Positions 8,061 through 15,821 of a stretch of DNA of 34,298 nt are shown in pieces (position 1 is the first letter of the stretch; every line of letters starts with the position of its first letter). The notes below the pieces were generated by a model. It made no database searches. It was not told the DNA's origin and saw nothing but the letters and a program-made list of their open reading frames with translations. The position numbers were made by a program, and so were the translations under genes. This DNA is from JBMNCR01 sp049366695 (GTDB lineage Bacteria; Bacillota; Clostridia; Eubacteriales; Alkalibacteraceae), in contig JBMNCR010000088.1 in NCBI GenBank assembly GCA_049366695.1, positions 1 through 34,298 of the forward strand, in the 5' to 3' direction.

Positions 8061-9350
8061 ATGAATAAAAATTATATAGGTCCCAGTGAAATAATGAGAA
8101 AAAAAACAGAGTACCTTATCCCTTGTAGCTATCATTTTTTTAAAGAACCACCTCAACTGTCCAGAGGAAAAATGCAATATTTGTTTGATCATAACAATAA
8201 GAAATATTTAGATTTTTTTGCAGGTGTTTCAGTAATGAATTTCGGACATTGTAATGAAGAAATTATAAATACTACTATAGATCAAATCAAAACTTTGCAA
8301 CATACAACTACAATATACTTAACTCAACCTATTGTTGATCTTGCAGAAAAATTAGCAACAGTACTACCAGGAAATTTAAAAAGAAGTTTTTTTTGTATGT
8401 CTGGTTCTGAAGCTAACGAAGGTGCTATGCTTTTGGCTAAATTACATACAGGGAGAGAAGAATTCATCTATCTTGAAGCCGGGCTACACGGTCGAACTCA
8501 CCTAACAATGTCAGTAAATGGCATAAAAATGTGGAGAACTTCACCTACTCCTCAATCAGGAACATTCCAAGCAAAAAGCTATTATCCAGATATAAAAAAC
8601 AATGACTTCGATATTGAAATGGCTATGTACGAATCTTTAAAAGATATTGAAAAAATATTAGAAGATAGAAGGAATAAAATAGCAGCACTAATAGTTGAAC
8701 CTATTCAAGGAAACGGAGGAATTCTTACACCTCACAAAGAATACTTCGTACGTTTAAAAAAACTACTTAATAAACACAACTCTTTATTAATTGTAGATGA
8801 AGTACAAAGCGGTTTTGCGAGAACTGGAAAAATGTTTGCTATAGAACATTTTAATGTTTGTCCAGACATTCTCACTATGGCAAAAGCATTGGGAAATGGT
8901 CAACCCATAGCTGCATTTTCTACCACTGATGATATAGCTACAAGCTTTACACAGCCTTCAGCATCAACTTTAGGAGGCAATCCTGTATCTGCTGCCACAT
9001 CTCTTGCTGTGTTAAACTACATTGAAAACAACTCTTTATGCGAAAGTTCTATGCAAAAAGGAGAATATCTAAGAAAGGGACTTATATCCCTTAAAAATAA
9101 GTTTCCAATAATAAGAGATGTTAGAGGATTTGGACTAATGCACGGAGCAGAATTAGTAGAAGGATCTTCACCTGCTAGTAATCTTACTGACATTATACTT
9201 GAAAAAATGAAAGAGAAAGGCATCCTAATTGGCAAAAATGGCATTGACAGAAATGTATTAGCTTTTCAACCACCTTTAATTATCACTACTGAAGATATTG
9301 ACGAATGCATCAATACTCTTGATACTATTCTTAGTGAGTTATTTAAATAG
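8061..9350 (+). CDS. Class III PLP-dependent aminotransferase (aspartate aminotransferase family)
   Basis: A fold-type I, class III (omega) aminotransferase of 429 residues. It shows the PLP phosphate-binding segment SGSEANE (114-120), GLHGRTH (141-147) that stacks on the cofactor, IVDEVQSGFARTGKMF with Asp246 and Gln249, and the Schiff-base Lys275 in TMAKALGNGQPIAA. This group includes 4-aminobutyrate, beta-alanine, acetylornithine and AGXT2-type alanine-glyoxylate enzymes; the sequence does not let me choose, although AGXT2-like is the nearest in feel. A GGAGG site at 8049-8053 follows the U32 stop codon directly, so the two are translated from one transcript. A strong terminator follows. 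Confidence 0.92.
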   Translation: MNKNYIGPSEIMRKKTEYLIPCSYHFFKEPPQLSRGKMQYLFDHNNKKYLDFFAGVSVMNFGHCNEEIINTTIDQIKTLQHTTTIYLTQPIVDLAEKLATVLPGNLKRSFFCMSGSEANEGAMLLAKLHTGREEFIYLEAGLHGRTHLTMSVNGIKMWRTSPTPQSGTFQAKSYYPDIKNNDFDIEMAMYESLKDIEKILEDRRNKIAALIVEPIQGNGGILTPHKEYFVRLKKLLNKHNSLLIVDEVQSGFARTGKMFAIEHFNVCPDILTMAKALGNGQPIAAFSTTDDIATSFTQPSASTLGGNPVSAATSLAVLNYIENNSLCESSMQKGEYLRKGLISLKNKFPIIRDVRGFGLMHGAELVEGSSPASNLTDIILEKMKEKGILIGKNGIDRNVLAFQPPLIITTEDIDECINTLDTILSELFK

Positions 9351-9367
9351 CTTTTTAAATAAAGCAA

Positions 9368-9414
9368 GGAGTAACTAAACACTGTTTCATTGTGTTTAAT
9401 TACTCCTTTATTCT
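9368..9414 (+). terminator. Intrinsic terminator after the class III aminotransferase gene
   Basis: Arms 9368-9382 and 9392-9406 pair over 15 bases with one mismatch and a 9-base loop, then a T-rich tail. It closes the rightward transcript and sits between convergent genes, so it may also act on the leftward apbE transcript. Confidence 0.85.
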
Positions 9415-9463
9415 ATTGCATATATAAAAATGTTTATTCAATAACTTGTAATAATGGTAAATG

Positions 9464-10513
9464 TTATTCAGGATAGATTACTTCATACACATCTCCAAAG
9501 TTTTCTTCATCAAATTCAAATTCATCAACAATACCTGAAGTTACATGTATTTCGTTATTTTTTGTAATAAAAATAGCATCTGCTCCTTTTATACTATTAA
9601 TTAAATCTAACCCTTTTTCTAGTCCAAGTAAAAAAGTAGTAGTTGAAAGCGCATCTCCATCTATAGAAAATTCCGATATTATAGTGACTTGCTTTATTTC
9701 ATTATCTGCTGGAAATCCTGTAAAAGGATCTAATATATGATGATACCTTTTACCATCCACCGTAAAATATCTTTCATAATCCCCAGATGAAACGATGGAA
9801 ACATCATCGCCATGTATTAATCCTAAATACTCGCCTCTATTAGAAGACGGATCTTGAACTCCTATTTTAAAATCTGTATTTTCCTTTTTATCACCAACTA
9901 ATAGTACATTACCACCTAAATTAATAATGCCATGTTCTACACCATTTTCTTCCAAAACTTTTTTTACTTCATCAGCAATATAACCTTTAGCAATTGCTCC
10001 AAGGTTTGCAATCATACCCTTTTCTAATAATTTGATACTTTTTTTTTCTTCGTCCATAATGATTTTTTTATAATCAATTTTCGATAATACTTCTTCTAAC
10101 TCATCTTCACTAGGAACATATCCTTCTGGTGGATCTATCCTCCATAGATCTATTAATGGCCCAGCAGTTATATCAAAATGCCCCTGTGAAATGCTAGAGT
10201 AATAACAACTCTTACCAATTACATAATAAGTCTCATCAGATACTACACTACTCTTAAATCCTGCATTTTCTTGTATTTTATAAAGATCACTGCCTTCAAT
10301 ATGAACACTTAACATTTTTTCTAATTGCTGAATTCTTTCAAAAGCCTTGTCAATTATTAATTCACTATTTTTATTCGGATCATATATTTTAATATTAACG
10401 ATAGTATCAAGATAAAAATCACTTTTTGTAACTAATTCTTCAGCGTTATTACTACAACTATTAAATAACAACATAGATATAATCAGTATTATTAAGTAAT
10501 AGATTTTTTTCAT
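9464..10513 (-). CDS. apbE: ApbE/FmnB family FAD:protein FMN transferase, lipoprotein
   Basis: ApbE splits FAD and attaches FMN by a phosphoester bond to Thr or Ser of extracytoplasmic proteins; Listeria FmnB does this for PplA. The 349-residue protein has a lipobox LFNSC with lipidated Cys20, so it works outside the membrane. Family marks are LGAIAKGYIADEV (171-183), INLGGNVLL (197-205), the SGDYERYF region, LDPFTGFPAD (261-270) and the metal site IDGDALSTT (284-292; Asp287, Thr291). The frame stays open to a TTG at 10534, but the ATG at 10513 is preceded by GGTGG at the right distance. It lies downstream of pplA, separated by a terminator hairpin. Its likely clients are PplA and possibly Ndh2. 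Confidence 0.95.
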   Translation of the reverse strand: MKKIYYLIILIISMLLFNSCSNNAEELVTKSDFYLDTIVNIKIYDPNKNSELIIDKAFERIQQLEKMLSVHIEGSDLYKIQENAGFKSSVVSDETYYVIGKSCYYSSISQGHFDITAGPLIDLWRIDPPEGYVPSEDELEEVLSKIDYKKIIMDEEKKSIKLLEKGMIANLGAIAKGYIADEVKKVLEENGVEHGIINLGGNVLLVGDKKENTDFKIGVQDPSSNRGEYLGLIHGDDVSIVSSGDYERYFTVDGKRYHHILDPFTGFPADNEIKQVTIISEFSIDGDALSTTTFLLGLEKGLDLINSIKGADAIFITKNNEIHVTSGIVDEFEFDEENFGDVYEVIYPE

Positions 10514-10540
10514 TTCTTCGCCACCACTTTCCAATAAAAA

Positions 10541-10572
10541 ATAAAAGCTTTAGGGTACCCTAAAGCTTTTAT
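10541..10572 (-). terminator. Perfect 32-base palindrome between pplA and apbE (terminator/attenuator)
   Basis: ATAAAAGCTTTAGGGT is followed directly by its exact reverse complement. Read on the minus strand it is followed by a T run (10540-10536). It lies 29 bases after the pplA stop and 27 bases before the apbE start, the form of a leaky terminator that lets much more pplA than apbE message through. Confidence 0.8.
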
Positions 10573-10601
10573 ATCTTATATCATTTTAGTTTAATTGTCA
10601 A

Positions 10602-11498
10602 TTACTCACCTAAAGCACTTTTGAATAATTCTTCAAATTCACTTACATGAATTGACACTCCAGCTATACTATCAGTATGTCCTTCATCATCAGAATATTC
10701 AACTGCAAATCCTTGACTTTCCACTACGAAAGCATCAGCTTTTTCAGCATTTCCAGCCCAATCCATACCGTATGCTTCACCTAATTCTTTTTTGCTTAAA
10801 GGAGCAGTATCATCTGCATTTCCTTCAGCGTCAGTAGCATAGTATTTTGCAGTATCATCAGTTAATTCTCCTGCAAATATTGCATTCAAATTTGAACTAA
10901 CAACAGTTCCATTAACTACTACAAATTCTCCTTTGTACTCCCAGTCACCATCCACAGGTAATGCTGCAGTAGCAACATAATCATCAGGAGTAGTGTACGT
11001 ACCTTCTGCTACTGGTTCGCCAGCTAAAGCTGCTTTAGCTAACTCAAAGAATTCAATTACATGAATTGAAACTTGTGTACCATCATCTGTAGTTAACTCT
11101 TCTGTGTGTCCAGCATCATCAGTATAAAACTCTTCAAATTTTGCTGGGTCTTGATTTTCAACTAACCAAGCTTCAGCTGCTTCAGCTTGTTTGTACCAAT
11201 CAGCCGCTGCACTTCCGTATGCAACCATGCCATATGTACCCTCTTCAGACGCAGTTCTTTTATTTCCATTTGGTTGGACATTTGTTCCTCCCCAATAAGC
11301 GTCAGTAACTTGTCCATCAGCAACAGTAACTACAACAAAATATTTATATCCTGAACCTGCTGCAAATACATCTTCCTGCGCAAAGTATACTCCATCTGTA
11401 TAAGTTACAGGATCATCACTCGTACTTGAAGAATTACATCCAACTGCAAATGTAGCAACTAATGCTATCGTTAATAAAACAACTAAAAACTTTTTCAT
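10602..11498 (-). CDS. pplA: PplA-like FMN-binding lipoprotein with two repeats
   Basis: An exported electron carrier resembling Listeria PplA, the flavinylated lipoprotein of extracellular electron transfer. Lipobox FAVGC gives lipid on Cys21. Two related repeats follow (about 32-155 and 165-298), each ending in a GHTxxL/I segment and a site of the form Dxxxx(V)S-IHVxEF: Asp138-Ser144 in the first, Asp276-Ser282 in the second. They align with the ApbE target motif Dxx(S/T)GA(T), with Val for Ala and Ser for Thr. The protein is strongly acidic and Ala-rich, unlike its neighbours, as expected of an abundant surface protein. It has a near-consensus promoter and leads an operon with apbE, its presumed modifying enzyme. 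Confidence 0.9.
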   Translation of the reverse strand: MKKFLVVLLTIALVATFAVGCNSSSTSDDPVTYTDGVYFAQEDVFAAGSGYKYFVVVTVADGQVTDAYWGGTNVQPNGNKRTASEEGTYGMVAYGSAAADWYKQAEAAEAWLVENQDPAKFEEFYTDDAGHTEELTTDDGTQVSIHVIEFFELAKAALAGEPVAEGTYTTPDDYVATAALPVDGDWEYKGEFVVVNGTVVSSNLNAIFAGELTDDTAKYYATDAEGNADDTAPLSKKELGEAYGMDWAGNAEKADAFVVESQGFAVEYSDDEGHTDSIAGVSIHVSEFEELFKSALGE

Positions 11499-11531
11499 TG
11501 TCTTCCCCCTATAATATATTTTTACGTTTTA

Positions 11532-11560
11532 ATTTTAACATCTGCTCATACACTAGTCAA
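11532..11560 (-). promoter_or_regulatory. Sigma-A promoter of pplA-apbE
   Basis: On the minus strand TTGACT and TAAAAT are separated by exactly 17 bases, with transcription expected to begin near 11525, just upstream of the pplA ribosome binding site (GGGGGA at 11504-11509). A very short leader and good boxes fit strong expression. Confidence 0.7.
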
Positions 11561-11756
11561 TATATTTACCTATATATGAAATAATTTTTGCTATATTATT
11601 GTTAAATGAAAAACATACCTTTACATAATTTGTTATATTTCTTATTTTAAACCAAATTTTTTCTTACTTTTTTTTAATAAATTAAAAAGTTTACTACATT
11701 AAAATTTGTTAAAAAAATATCTTATAATGAAATCGTATATCATTTCATTTTATTTG

Positions 11757-11785
11757 TTGAAATATAGTTAACAATATAATAATAT
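11757..11785 (+). promoter_or_regulatory. Candidate promoter of the ndh2 operon
   Basis: TTGAAA and TAATAT are separated by 17 bases. A second possible -10 box TATAAT lies at 11723-11728. The region is so AT-rich that the choice is uncertain. Confidence 0.35.
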
Positions 11786-11907
11786 AATAAGTGGTATTTA
11801 CCGTTATATACTCCGTAAAGTACATATAGTATAAGATTGTATATTATATTTTAATGCCGGGTATGTTAATGATTAAATATAATATTATTGATTCAAGGAG
11901 GATTTTA

Positions 11908-13851
11908 ATGTCTAAGAAAGTAATTATACTTGGAGGTAGTTATGCTGGTGTTAAAGCTGCTAAAACACTACATAAAACTTTTAAGAAAAATGAACACGTT
12001 GAAATTACTTTAATTGATAGGAACAGTTATCACACTCTTATGACGGAATTGCATGAAGTAGCTGGTCATAGAACTGAGCCTGACTCAATTAAAATTGATT
12101 TGTTTAAAGTATTTGCTGGAAGGAAAGTCAAAGTGGTGGTTGATGACATAACTAATATTGATTTTAAAAATCAACAATTAGTGTCAGAAAAGAGCACTTA
12201 CGATTATGATTATTTGATTATGGGGACAGGAAATGAGCCAAACTTCTTTGGAATAGAAGGTGCAGATACTTTTTCCCATACTTTATGGTCTTATGAAGAT
12301 GCTGTTAATTTAAGGGAACATATTGAAAAAATGTTTGAAAAGGCTTCTGGAGAATCTAATGAAGAAGAAAGAAAAAAGCTTCTTACTTTTGCAGTTTGTG
12401 GTGGTGGTTTTACAGGAGTAGAAATGGTTGGAGAATTAGGTGAAGCTAAATATCACTTGGCAAAAAAATATAATATTGATGTTAATGAAGTGACTATTTA
12501 CAATGTTGAAGCTATGGATCGAATTCTAAACATGTTAAAAAATGAGAAACAAGTAAAAAAAGTCGAAAAACGCTATAAAAAACTTGGTATCGAATTACTT
12601 AAGAACTCTGCAATATGCAAAATTGAAGAGGATGGTTTTTCCTTAAAAGATGGTACATTAATACCTACATACTCACTTATTTGGACTGCCGGAATTAAAA
12701 ATAATTCATGGGCATCAAATCTTGGTTTTAAGCAAGTTAGCAGAGGTGGTAGGATTATAGTAAATGATTTTATGCAACCTACTAAAGACGATAAAGTAAT
12801 GAATAATATCTTTATTGTTGGCGATAGTGCTTCTTATGAAAATGAACAAGGTACAATGCCACAGATAGTAGAAGCCGCAGAACAATCAGGACATACTGCT
12901 GCCTTAAATGTAGCTTCCTTAATCAAGGGAGAATCACTACATAATCATAAACAAAATTATCATGGGTTCATGGTTTCAGTTGGTTCGAGATATGCTGTTG
13001 CCGAAACAGGCTTTAACTCATCTGGATGGTTTGCTCAATTAGTAAAACATTTTGTTAATTTCTATTATCAATTTATGGTAGGTGGAGTAAGACAAATCTG
13101 GAATTATATTAGACATGAATTTGTACACATAAAGAATAAAAGATCAATTTTTGGAGGTCATATATCTAGCTCCTCTAAAAACTTATGGAAATTTCCACTT
13201 CGTTTATGGCTTGGATATATGTGGTTAGTAGAAGGTGTAGCAAAAATTGCTGAAGGTTGGCTTGAAAAACCAATGGTGGTAAATACAATTAACGCTATAG
13301 CTGGTGTAACTTCAAATACTGATGGAGGTTCAGCAGCTACAGGTGCTGCAGAAACGACTACTACTGTAGTAGAAACCACTACTGCTGCAACTGGAGCTGG
13401 TGGTACTGAAGCTGTTGTAGAAACTGCACATCAAATACATCCAATTTTTCAGTGGGCTATAGATCATAAACCATCTGGTTATGGCGAATCTTTAATTAGT
13501 CCTCCAAAATTCATTGTAGATATAATGAATAATTGGGTAGCTCCTATTGAAGTTCCAGTGCAAACAATTATGGTTGTCACAGAAATTTTAATCGGACTAT
13601 CTTTACTTGCTGGACTATTTACTTTTATCACAACGATACTAAGCGTAGGTATAGGCTTTGGAATAGTATTGACAGGTATGGCAGATTCTACGATGATTTG
13701 GTATATAGTTTGTGCTATTGCGTTAATTCAAGGTGCCGGAAGAGTGTTAGGATTGGATTATTATGTTATTCCAGTACTAAAAAATTGGTGGTCTAAAACC
13801 CGATTTGCTAAAAAATCTTACCTGTATTTTGATCATTTTGAAGAAAGTTAA
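11908..13851 (+). CDS. ndh2: Type II NADH dehydrogenase with C-terminal DoxX-like membrane domain
   Basis: Ndh2 passes electrons from NADH to membrane quinone through FAD without pumping protons; a homologue feeds the EET chain in Listeria. The 647-residue protein has the FAD dinucleotide loop IILGGSYAGVKAAKTL near the start, the NADH loop VCGGGFTGVEMVGEL (about 165-180) and FIVGDSASYE, which contacts FAD. From about residue 420 it adds a membrane domain: one segment near 427-446, then three segments between about 551 and 614, DoxX-like. Between them lies a low-complexity Thr/Ala-rich loop (about 460-508) that should face outside and contains DGGSAAT (472-478), similar to an ApbE flavinylation site. 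The ATG at 11908 has AAGGAGG just upstream; the upstream ATG at 11854 lacks one. A terminator hairpin follows the gene. Confidence 0.95.
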   Translation: MSKKVIILGGSYAGVKAAKTLHKTFKKNEHVEITLIDRNSYHTLMTELHEVAGHRTEPDSIKIDLFKVFAGRKVKVVVDDITNIDFKNQQLVSEKSTYDYDYLIMGTGNEPNFFGIEGADTFSHTLWSYEDAVNLREHIEKMFEKASGESNEEERKKLLTFAVCGGGFTGVEMVGELGEAKYHLAKKYNIDVNEVTIYNVEAMDRILNMLKNEKQVKKVEKRYKKLGIELLKNSAICKIEEDGFSLKDGTLIPTYSLIWTAGIKNNSWASNLGFKQVSRGGRIIVNDFMQPTKDDKVMNNIFIVGDSASYENEQGTMPQIVEAAEQSGHTAALNVASLIKGESLHNHKQNYHGFMVSVGSRYAVAETGFNSSGWFAQLVKHFVNFYYQFMVGGVRQIWNYIRHEFVHIKNKRSIFGGHISSSSKNLWKFPLRLWLGYMWLVEGVAKIAEGWLEKPMVVNTINAIAGVTSNTDGGSAATGAAETTTTVVETTTAATGAGGTEAVVETAHQIHPIFQWAIDHKPSGYGESLISPPKFIVDIMNNWVAPIEVPVQTIMVVTEILIGLSLLAGLFTFITTILSVGIGFGIVLTGMADSTMIWYIVCAIALIQGAGRVLGLDYYVIPVLKNWWSKTRFAKKSYLYFDHFEES

Positions 13852-13861
13852 ATACACCATG

Positions 13862-13895
13862 AATATCCTTCTTCTTTACGAGGAAGGATATTTTT
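13862..13895 (+). terminator. Intrinsic terminator between ndh2 and eetA
   Basis: AATATCCTTC (13862-13871) pairs perfectly with GAAGGATATT (13883-13892) and runs into five T. The eetA gene starts 52 bases later with no convincing promoter in between, so this probably attenuates rather than ends the operon. Confidence 0.75.
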
Positions 13896-13946
13896 AATAA
13901 AGTATTGTAAAGTAAAGTAATGATTAATTATATATAGGAGAAGACT

Positions 13947-14315
13947 ATGAAAAAAAAAGATATCATAATAATTTTAGTAATAATTATTATTGCTCTTGTT
14001 AGTATTTTTATAATAAATCAAATAAAGTCACAAACAAGTGATACTAAGTTAATAGTTTATGCAAATGGAATAATCGAAAAAGAAGTTCCACTCAATGAAG
14101 ACACAAATGAGAAATTTACAATTGAAACTGATAAAGGCTATAATAAAATTGAAATCAAAGATGGTTATGTATCTATGTATGAAGCAGATTGCCCTGATCA
14201 GATTTGTGTTTACGCCTCACCCATTGATGAAATCGGAGAAATGATAGTATGTTTACCACATCAACTAATTGTTGAAATAGTTCCTATTGATTATTATGGT
14301 GACATTAATGAATAG
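13947..14315 (+). CDS. eetA: EetA-like protein, NusG domain II family
   Basis: A 122-residue membrane-anchored protein with one N-terminal segment (5-24) and an extracytoplasmic NusG-II-like domain. The family marks are EADCPDQICV (80-88) and VCLPHQLIVEI (101-111), giving Cys82, Cys87 and Cys102. Such proteins sit beside eetB and ndh2 in EET loci, and in Listeria loss of EetA impairs electron transfer; its exact chemistry is not known. AGGAG precedes the ATG. Its end overlaps the eetB start by 8 bases. Confidence 0.85.
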   Translation: MKKKDIIIILVIIIIALVSIFIINQIKSQTSDTKLIVYANGIIEKEVPLNEDTNEKFTIETDKGYNKIEIKDGYVSMYEADCPDQICVYASPIDEIGEMIVCLPHQLIVEIVPIDYYGDINE

Positions 14316-14832
14316 TAAAACAAGAAAACTAGTATATATTTCTATGTTAGTTTCTCAAGCAATGATATTAAGCTATGTTGAATCATTATTGCCTGTAATG
14401 CCTATTCAAGGAGCAAAATTAGGACTAGCTAATATAACAACTATTTTAGCCTTATGTACTTTGAATTTTAGCGCTAGCTTTTTGATAGTTGTCGCTAGAG
14501 TCTTATTAAATTCATTAATGTTTGGCTCTATGGCATCACTTATTTACTCCTTAACAGGTGGTATTTTAAGCCTAGTTGTAATGTATCTAATACTAAAACT
14601 TTTTCGTAAAGGACTTAGTTTAATAAGTGTAAGTATATTAGGTTCTATTTCTCATAACATTGGACAGCTTATAGTTGCAATACTTGTATTAGATAATAAT
14701 ATGAATCTTTTGCTAATTCTACCTTATCTATTACTTATTGCGATCCCTACTGGGTTATTTGTAGGTTTAGCATCAAACTATTTAGTAAAATATTTACAAC
14801 ACAGTAATTTCAACTTTAAAAATGATAGGTGA
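14308..14832 (+). CDS. eetB: EetB-like Gx transporter family membrane protein
   Basis: A hydrophobic protein of about 174 residues with five or six membrane segments, of the Gx transporter family once named heptaprenyl diphosphate synthase component I, related in fold to ECF S components. The segment PIQGAKLGLANI near residue 31-42 is typical. The ATG at 14308 is chosen over TTG 14287 and ATG 14296 because GGTGA lies at the right distance. It is coupled by overlap to eetA before it and to the polyprenyl synthase gene after it. In EET loci EetB is needed for electron transfer by an unknown mechanism. No ECF energising genes are in the window. Confidence 0.85.
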   Translation: MNSKTRKLVYISMLVSQAMILSYVESLLPVMPIQGAKLGLANITTILALCTLNFSASFLIVVARVLLNSLMFGSMASLIYSLTGGILSLVVMYLILKLFRKGLSLISVSILGSISHNIGQLIVAILVLDNNMNLLLILPYLLLIAIPTGLFVGLASNYLVKYLQHSNFNFKNDR

Positions 14833-14836
14833 TAAA

Positions 14837-15802
14837 ATGAACGAATTCTGGAATAATTATCCTGACCTTAAAATAGAATTACAATCCGTTAATAGAATAA
14901 TCGAAGATTCATTAAAAGATTCTGAGACATATATCCTACATACTACGAAAGAAACTATTAATTCAGGCGGAAAAATGTTAAGACCTGCTTTTGTTTTGTT
15001 AGGATCAAAATTTGGTACATATTCTGAAAGTAATATTTTAAACATTGCAGCAATTGTTGAAATGCTTCACATTGCAACATTAATACATGATGATATAATC
15101 GATAATTCCAAATTAAGACGTGGAGTAGAAAGTATCCAAAGCAAATATGGCAAGGATACTGCCGTTTTTATAGGAGATTACTTATTTGCTAAATGTTTTT
15201 CTCTAATTACAAAGGATTACAGCAAAGAATCAATGAATCAATTATCAAAAGCAATATTAAATATTTGTCGTGGTGAATTGAAACAGTATAGTTTCAGATA
15301 TAAGTATAACTTTAGTATTATGAATTATTTAAGAATAATCACTGGAAAAACCGCTGCACTTTTTTCAATGAGTTTGTATATTGGAGCTGAAGAAACAGAT
15401 GTTGATTTTAAAGTAAAGAAATTATTATCTAAAATTGGCTACCGAGTTGGTATGGCTTTTCAGATTATAGATGACTGTTTAGATTATTCAAAAAAAAGTA
15501 TTATTAAAAAAAATAATATGAATGATTTAAAACAAGGTTATTTGACTTTACCAGTAATTTATGCTTTGCAAAATGACTCAACTGGAAATTTAAAACAAGT
15601 ATTAACTACATGCACATACACAGAACATGAAATTGAACAAATACATACTTTGGTAATAAAAAACAATGGCTTAGAAGATGCAAAAAAATTAGCTTTAAAA
15701 TATACAAACAAAGCATTTGAAGCCATAAAAAAGCTTCCAGATACCAATAATAAAAACATACTAAAAGAAATAATAACTCAACTTTTAAACAGACAGTATT
15801 AA
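14837..15802 (+). CDS. dmkB: Polyprenyl diphosphate synthase (heptaprenyl type, DmkB)
   Basis: A trans-prenyltransferase that elongates farnesyl-type diphosphate with isopentenyl diphosphate into the quinone side chain. The 321-residue protein has the first aspartate motif HDDIIDNSKLRRG (Asp85, Asp86, Asp89) and the second IIDDCLDYSKK (Asp212, Asp213, Asp216). Small residue Ala80, five before the first motif, is consistent with a long-chain product. The ATG at 14837 with AGGTGA 5-8 bases upstream fits better than the in-frame ATG at 14822. The eetB stop codon (14830-14832) sits in that ribosome binding site, so translation is coupled. Together with the UbiA gene it supplies the prenyl tail for the quinone used by Ndh2. 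Confidence 0.93.
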   Translation: MNEFWNNYPDLKIELQSVNRIIEDSLKDSETYILHTTKETINSGGKMLRPAFVLLGSKFGTYSESNILNIAAIVEMLHIATLIHDDIIDNSKLRRGVESIQSKYGKDTAVFIGDYLFAKCFSLITKDYSKESMNQLSKAILNICRGELKQYSFRYKYNFSIMNYLRIITGKTAALFSMSLYIGAEETDVDFKVKKLLSKIGYRVGMAFQIIDDCLDYSKKSIIKKNNMNDLKQGYLTLPVIYALQNDSTGNLKQVLTTCTYTEHEIEQIHTLVIKNNGLEDAKKLALKYTNKAFEAIKKLPDTNNKNILKEIITQLLNRQY

Positions 15803-15821
15803 TTTAGAAAGGGTAAAGTCC

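Larger units (their letters stand above)
11499..11907. other. Divergent control region between pplA-apbE and ndh2
   Basis: 409 bases of about 80 percent AT without a gene. It holds the pplA promoter, a possible ndh2 promoter, and an inverted repeat with 8-base arms AATGAAAT (11726-11733) and ATTTCATT (11742-11749) spaced by 8 bases, which could be an operator shared by both directions. Confidence 0.5.

Noticed and set aside
11854..11907. Longer N-terminus of Ndh2
   Set aside because: The upstream ATG has no ribosome binding site, and the FAD loop begins right after the ATG at 11908, which has AAGGAGG.
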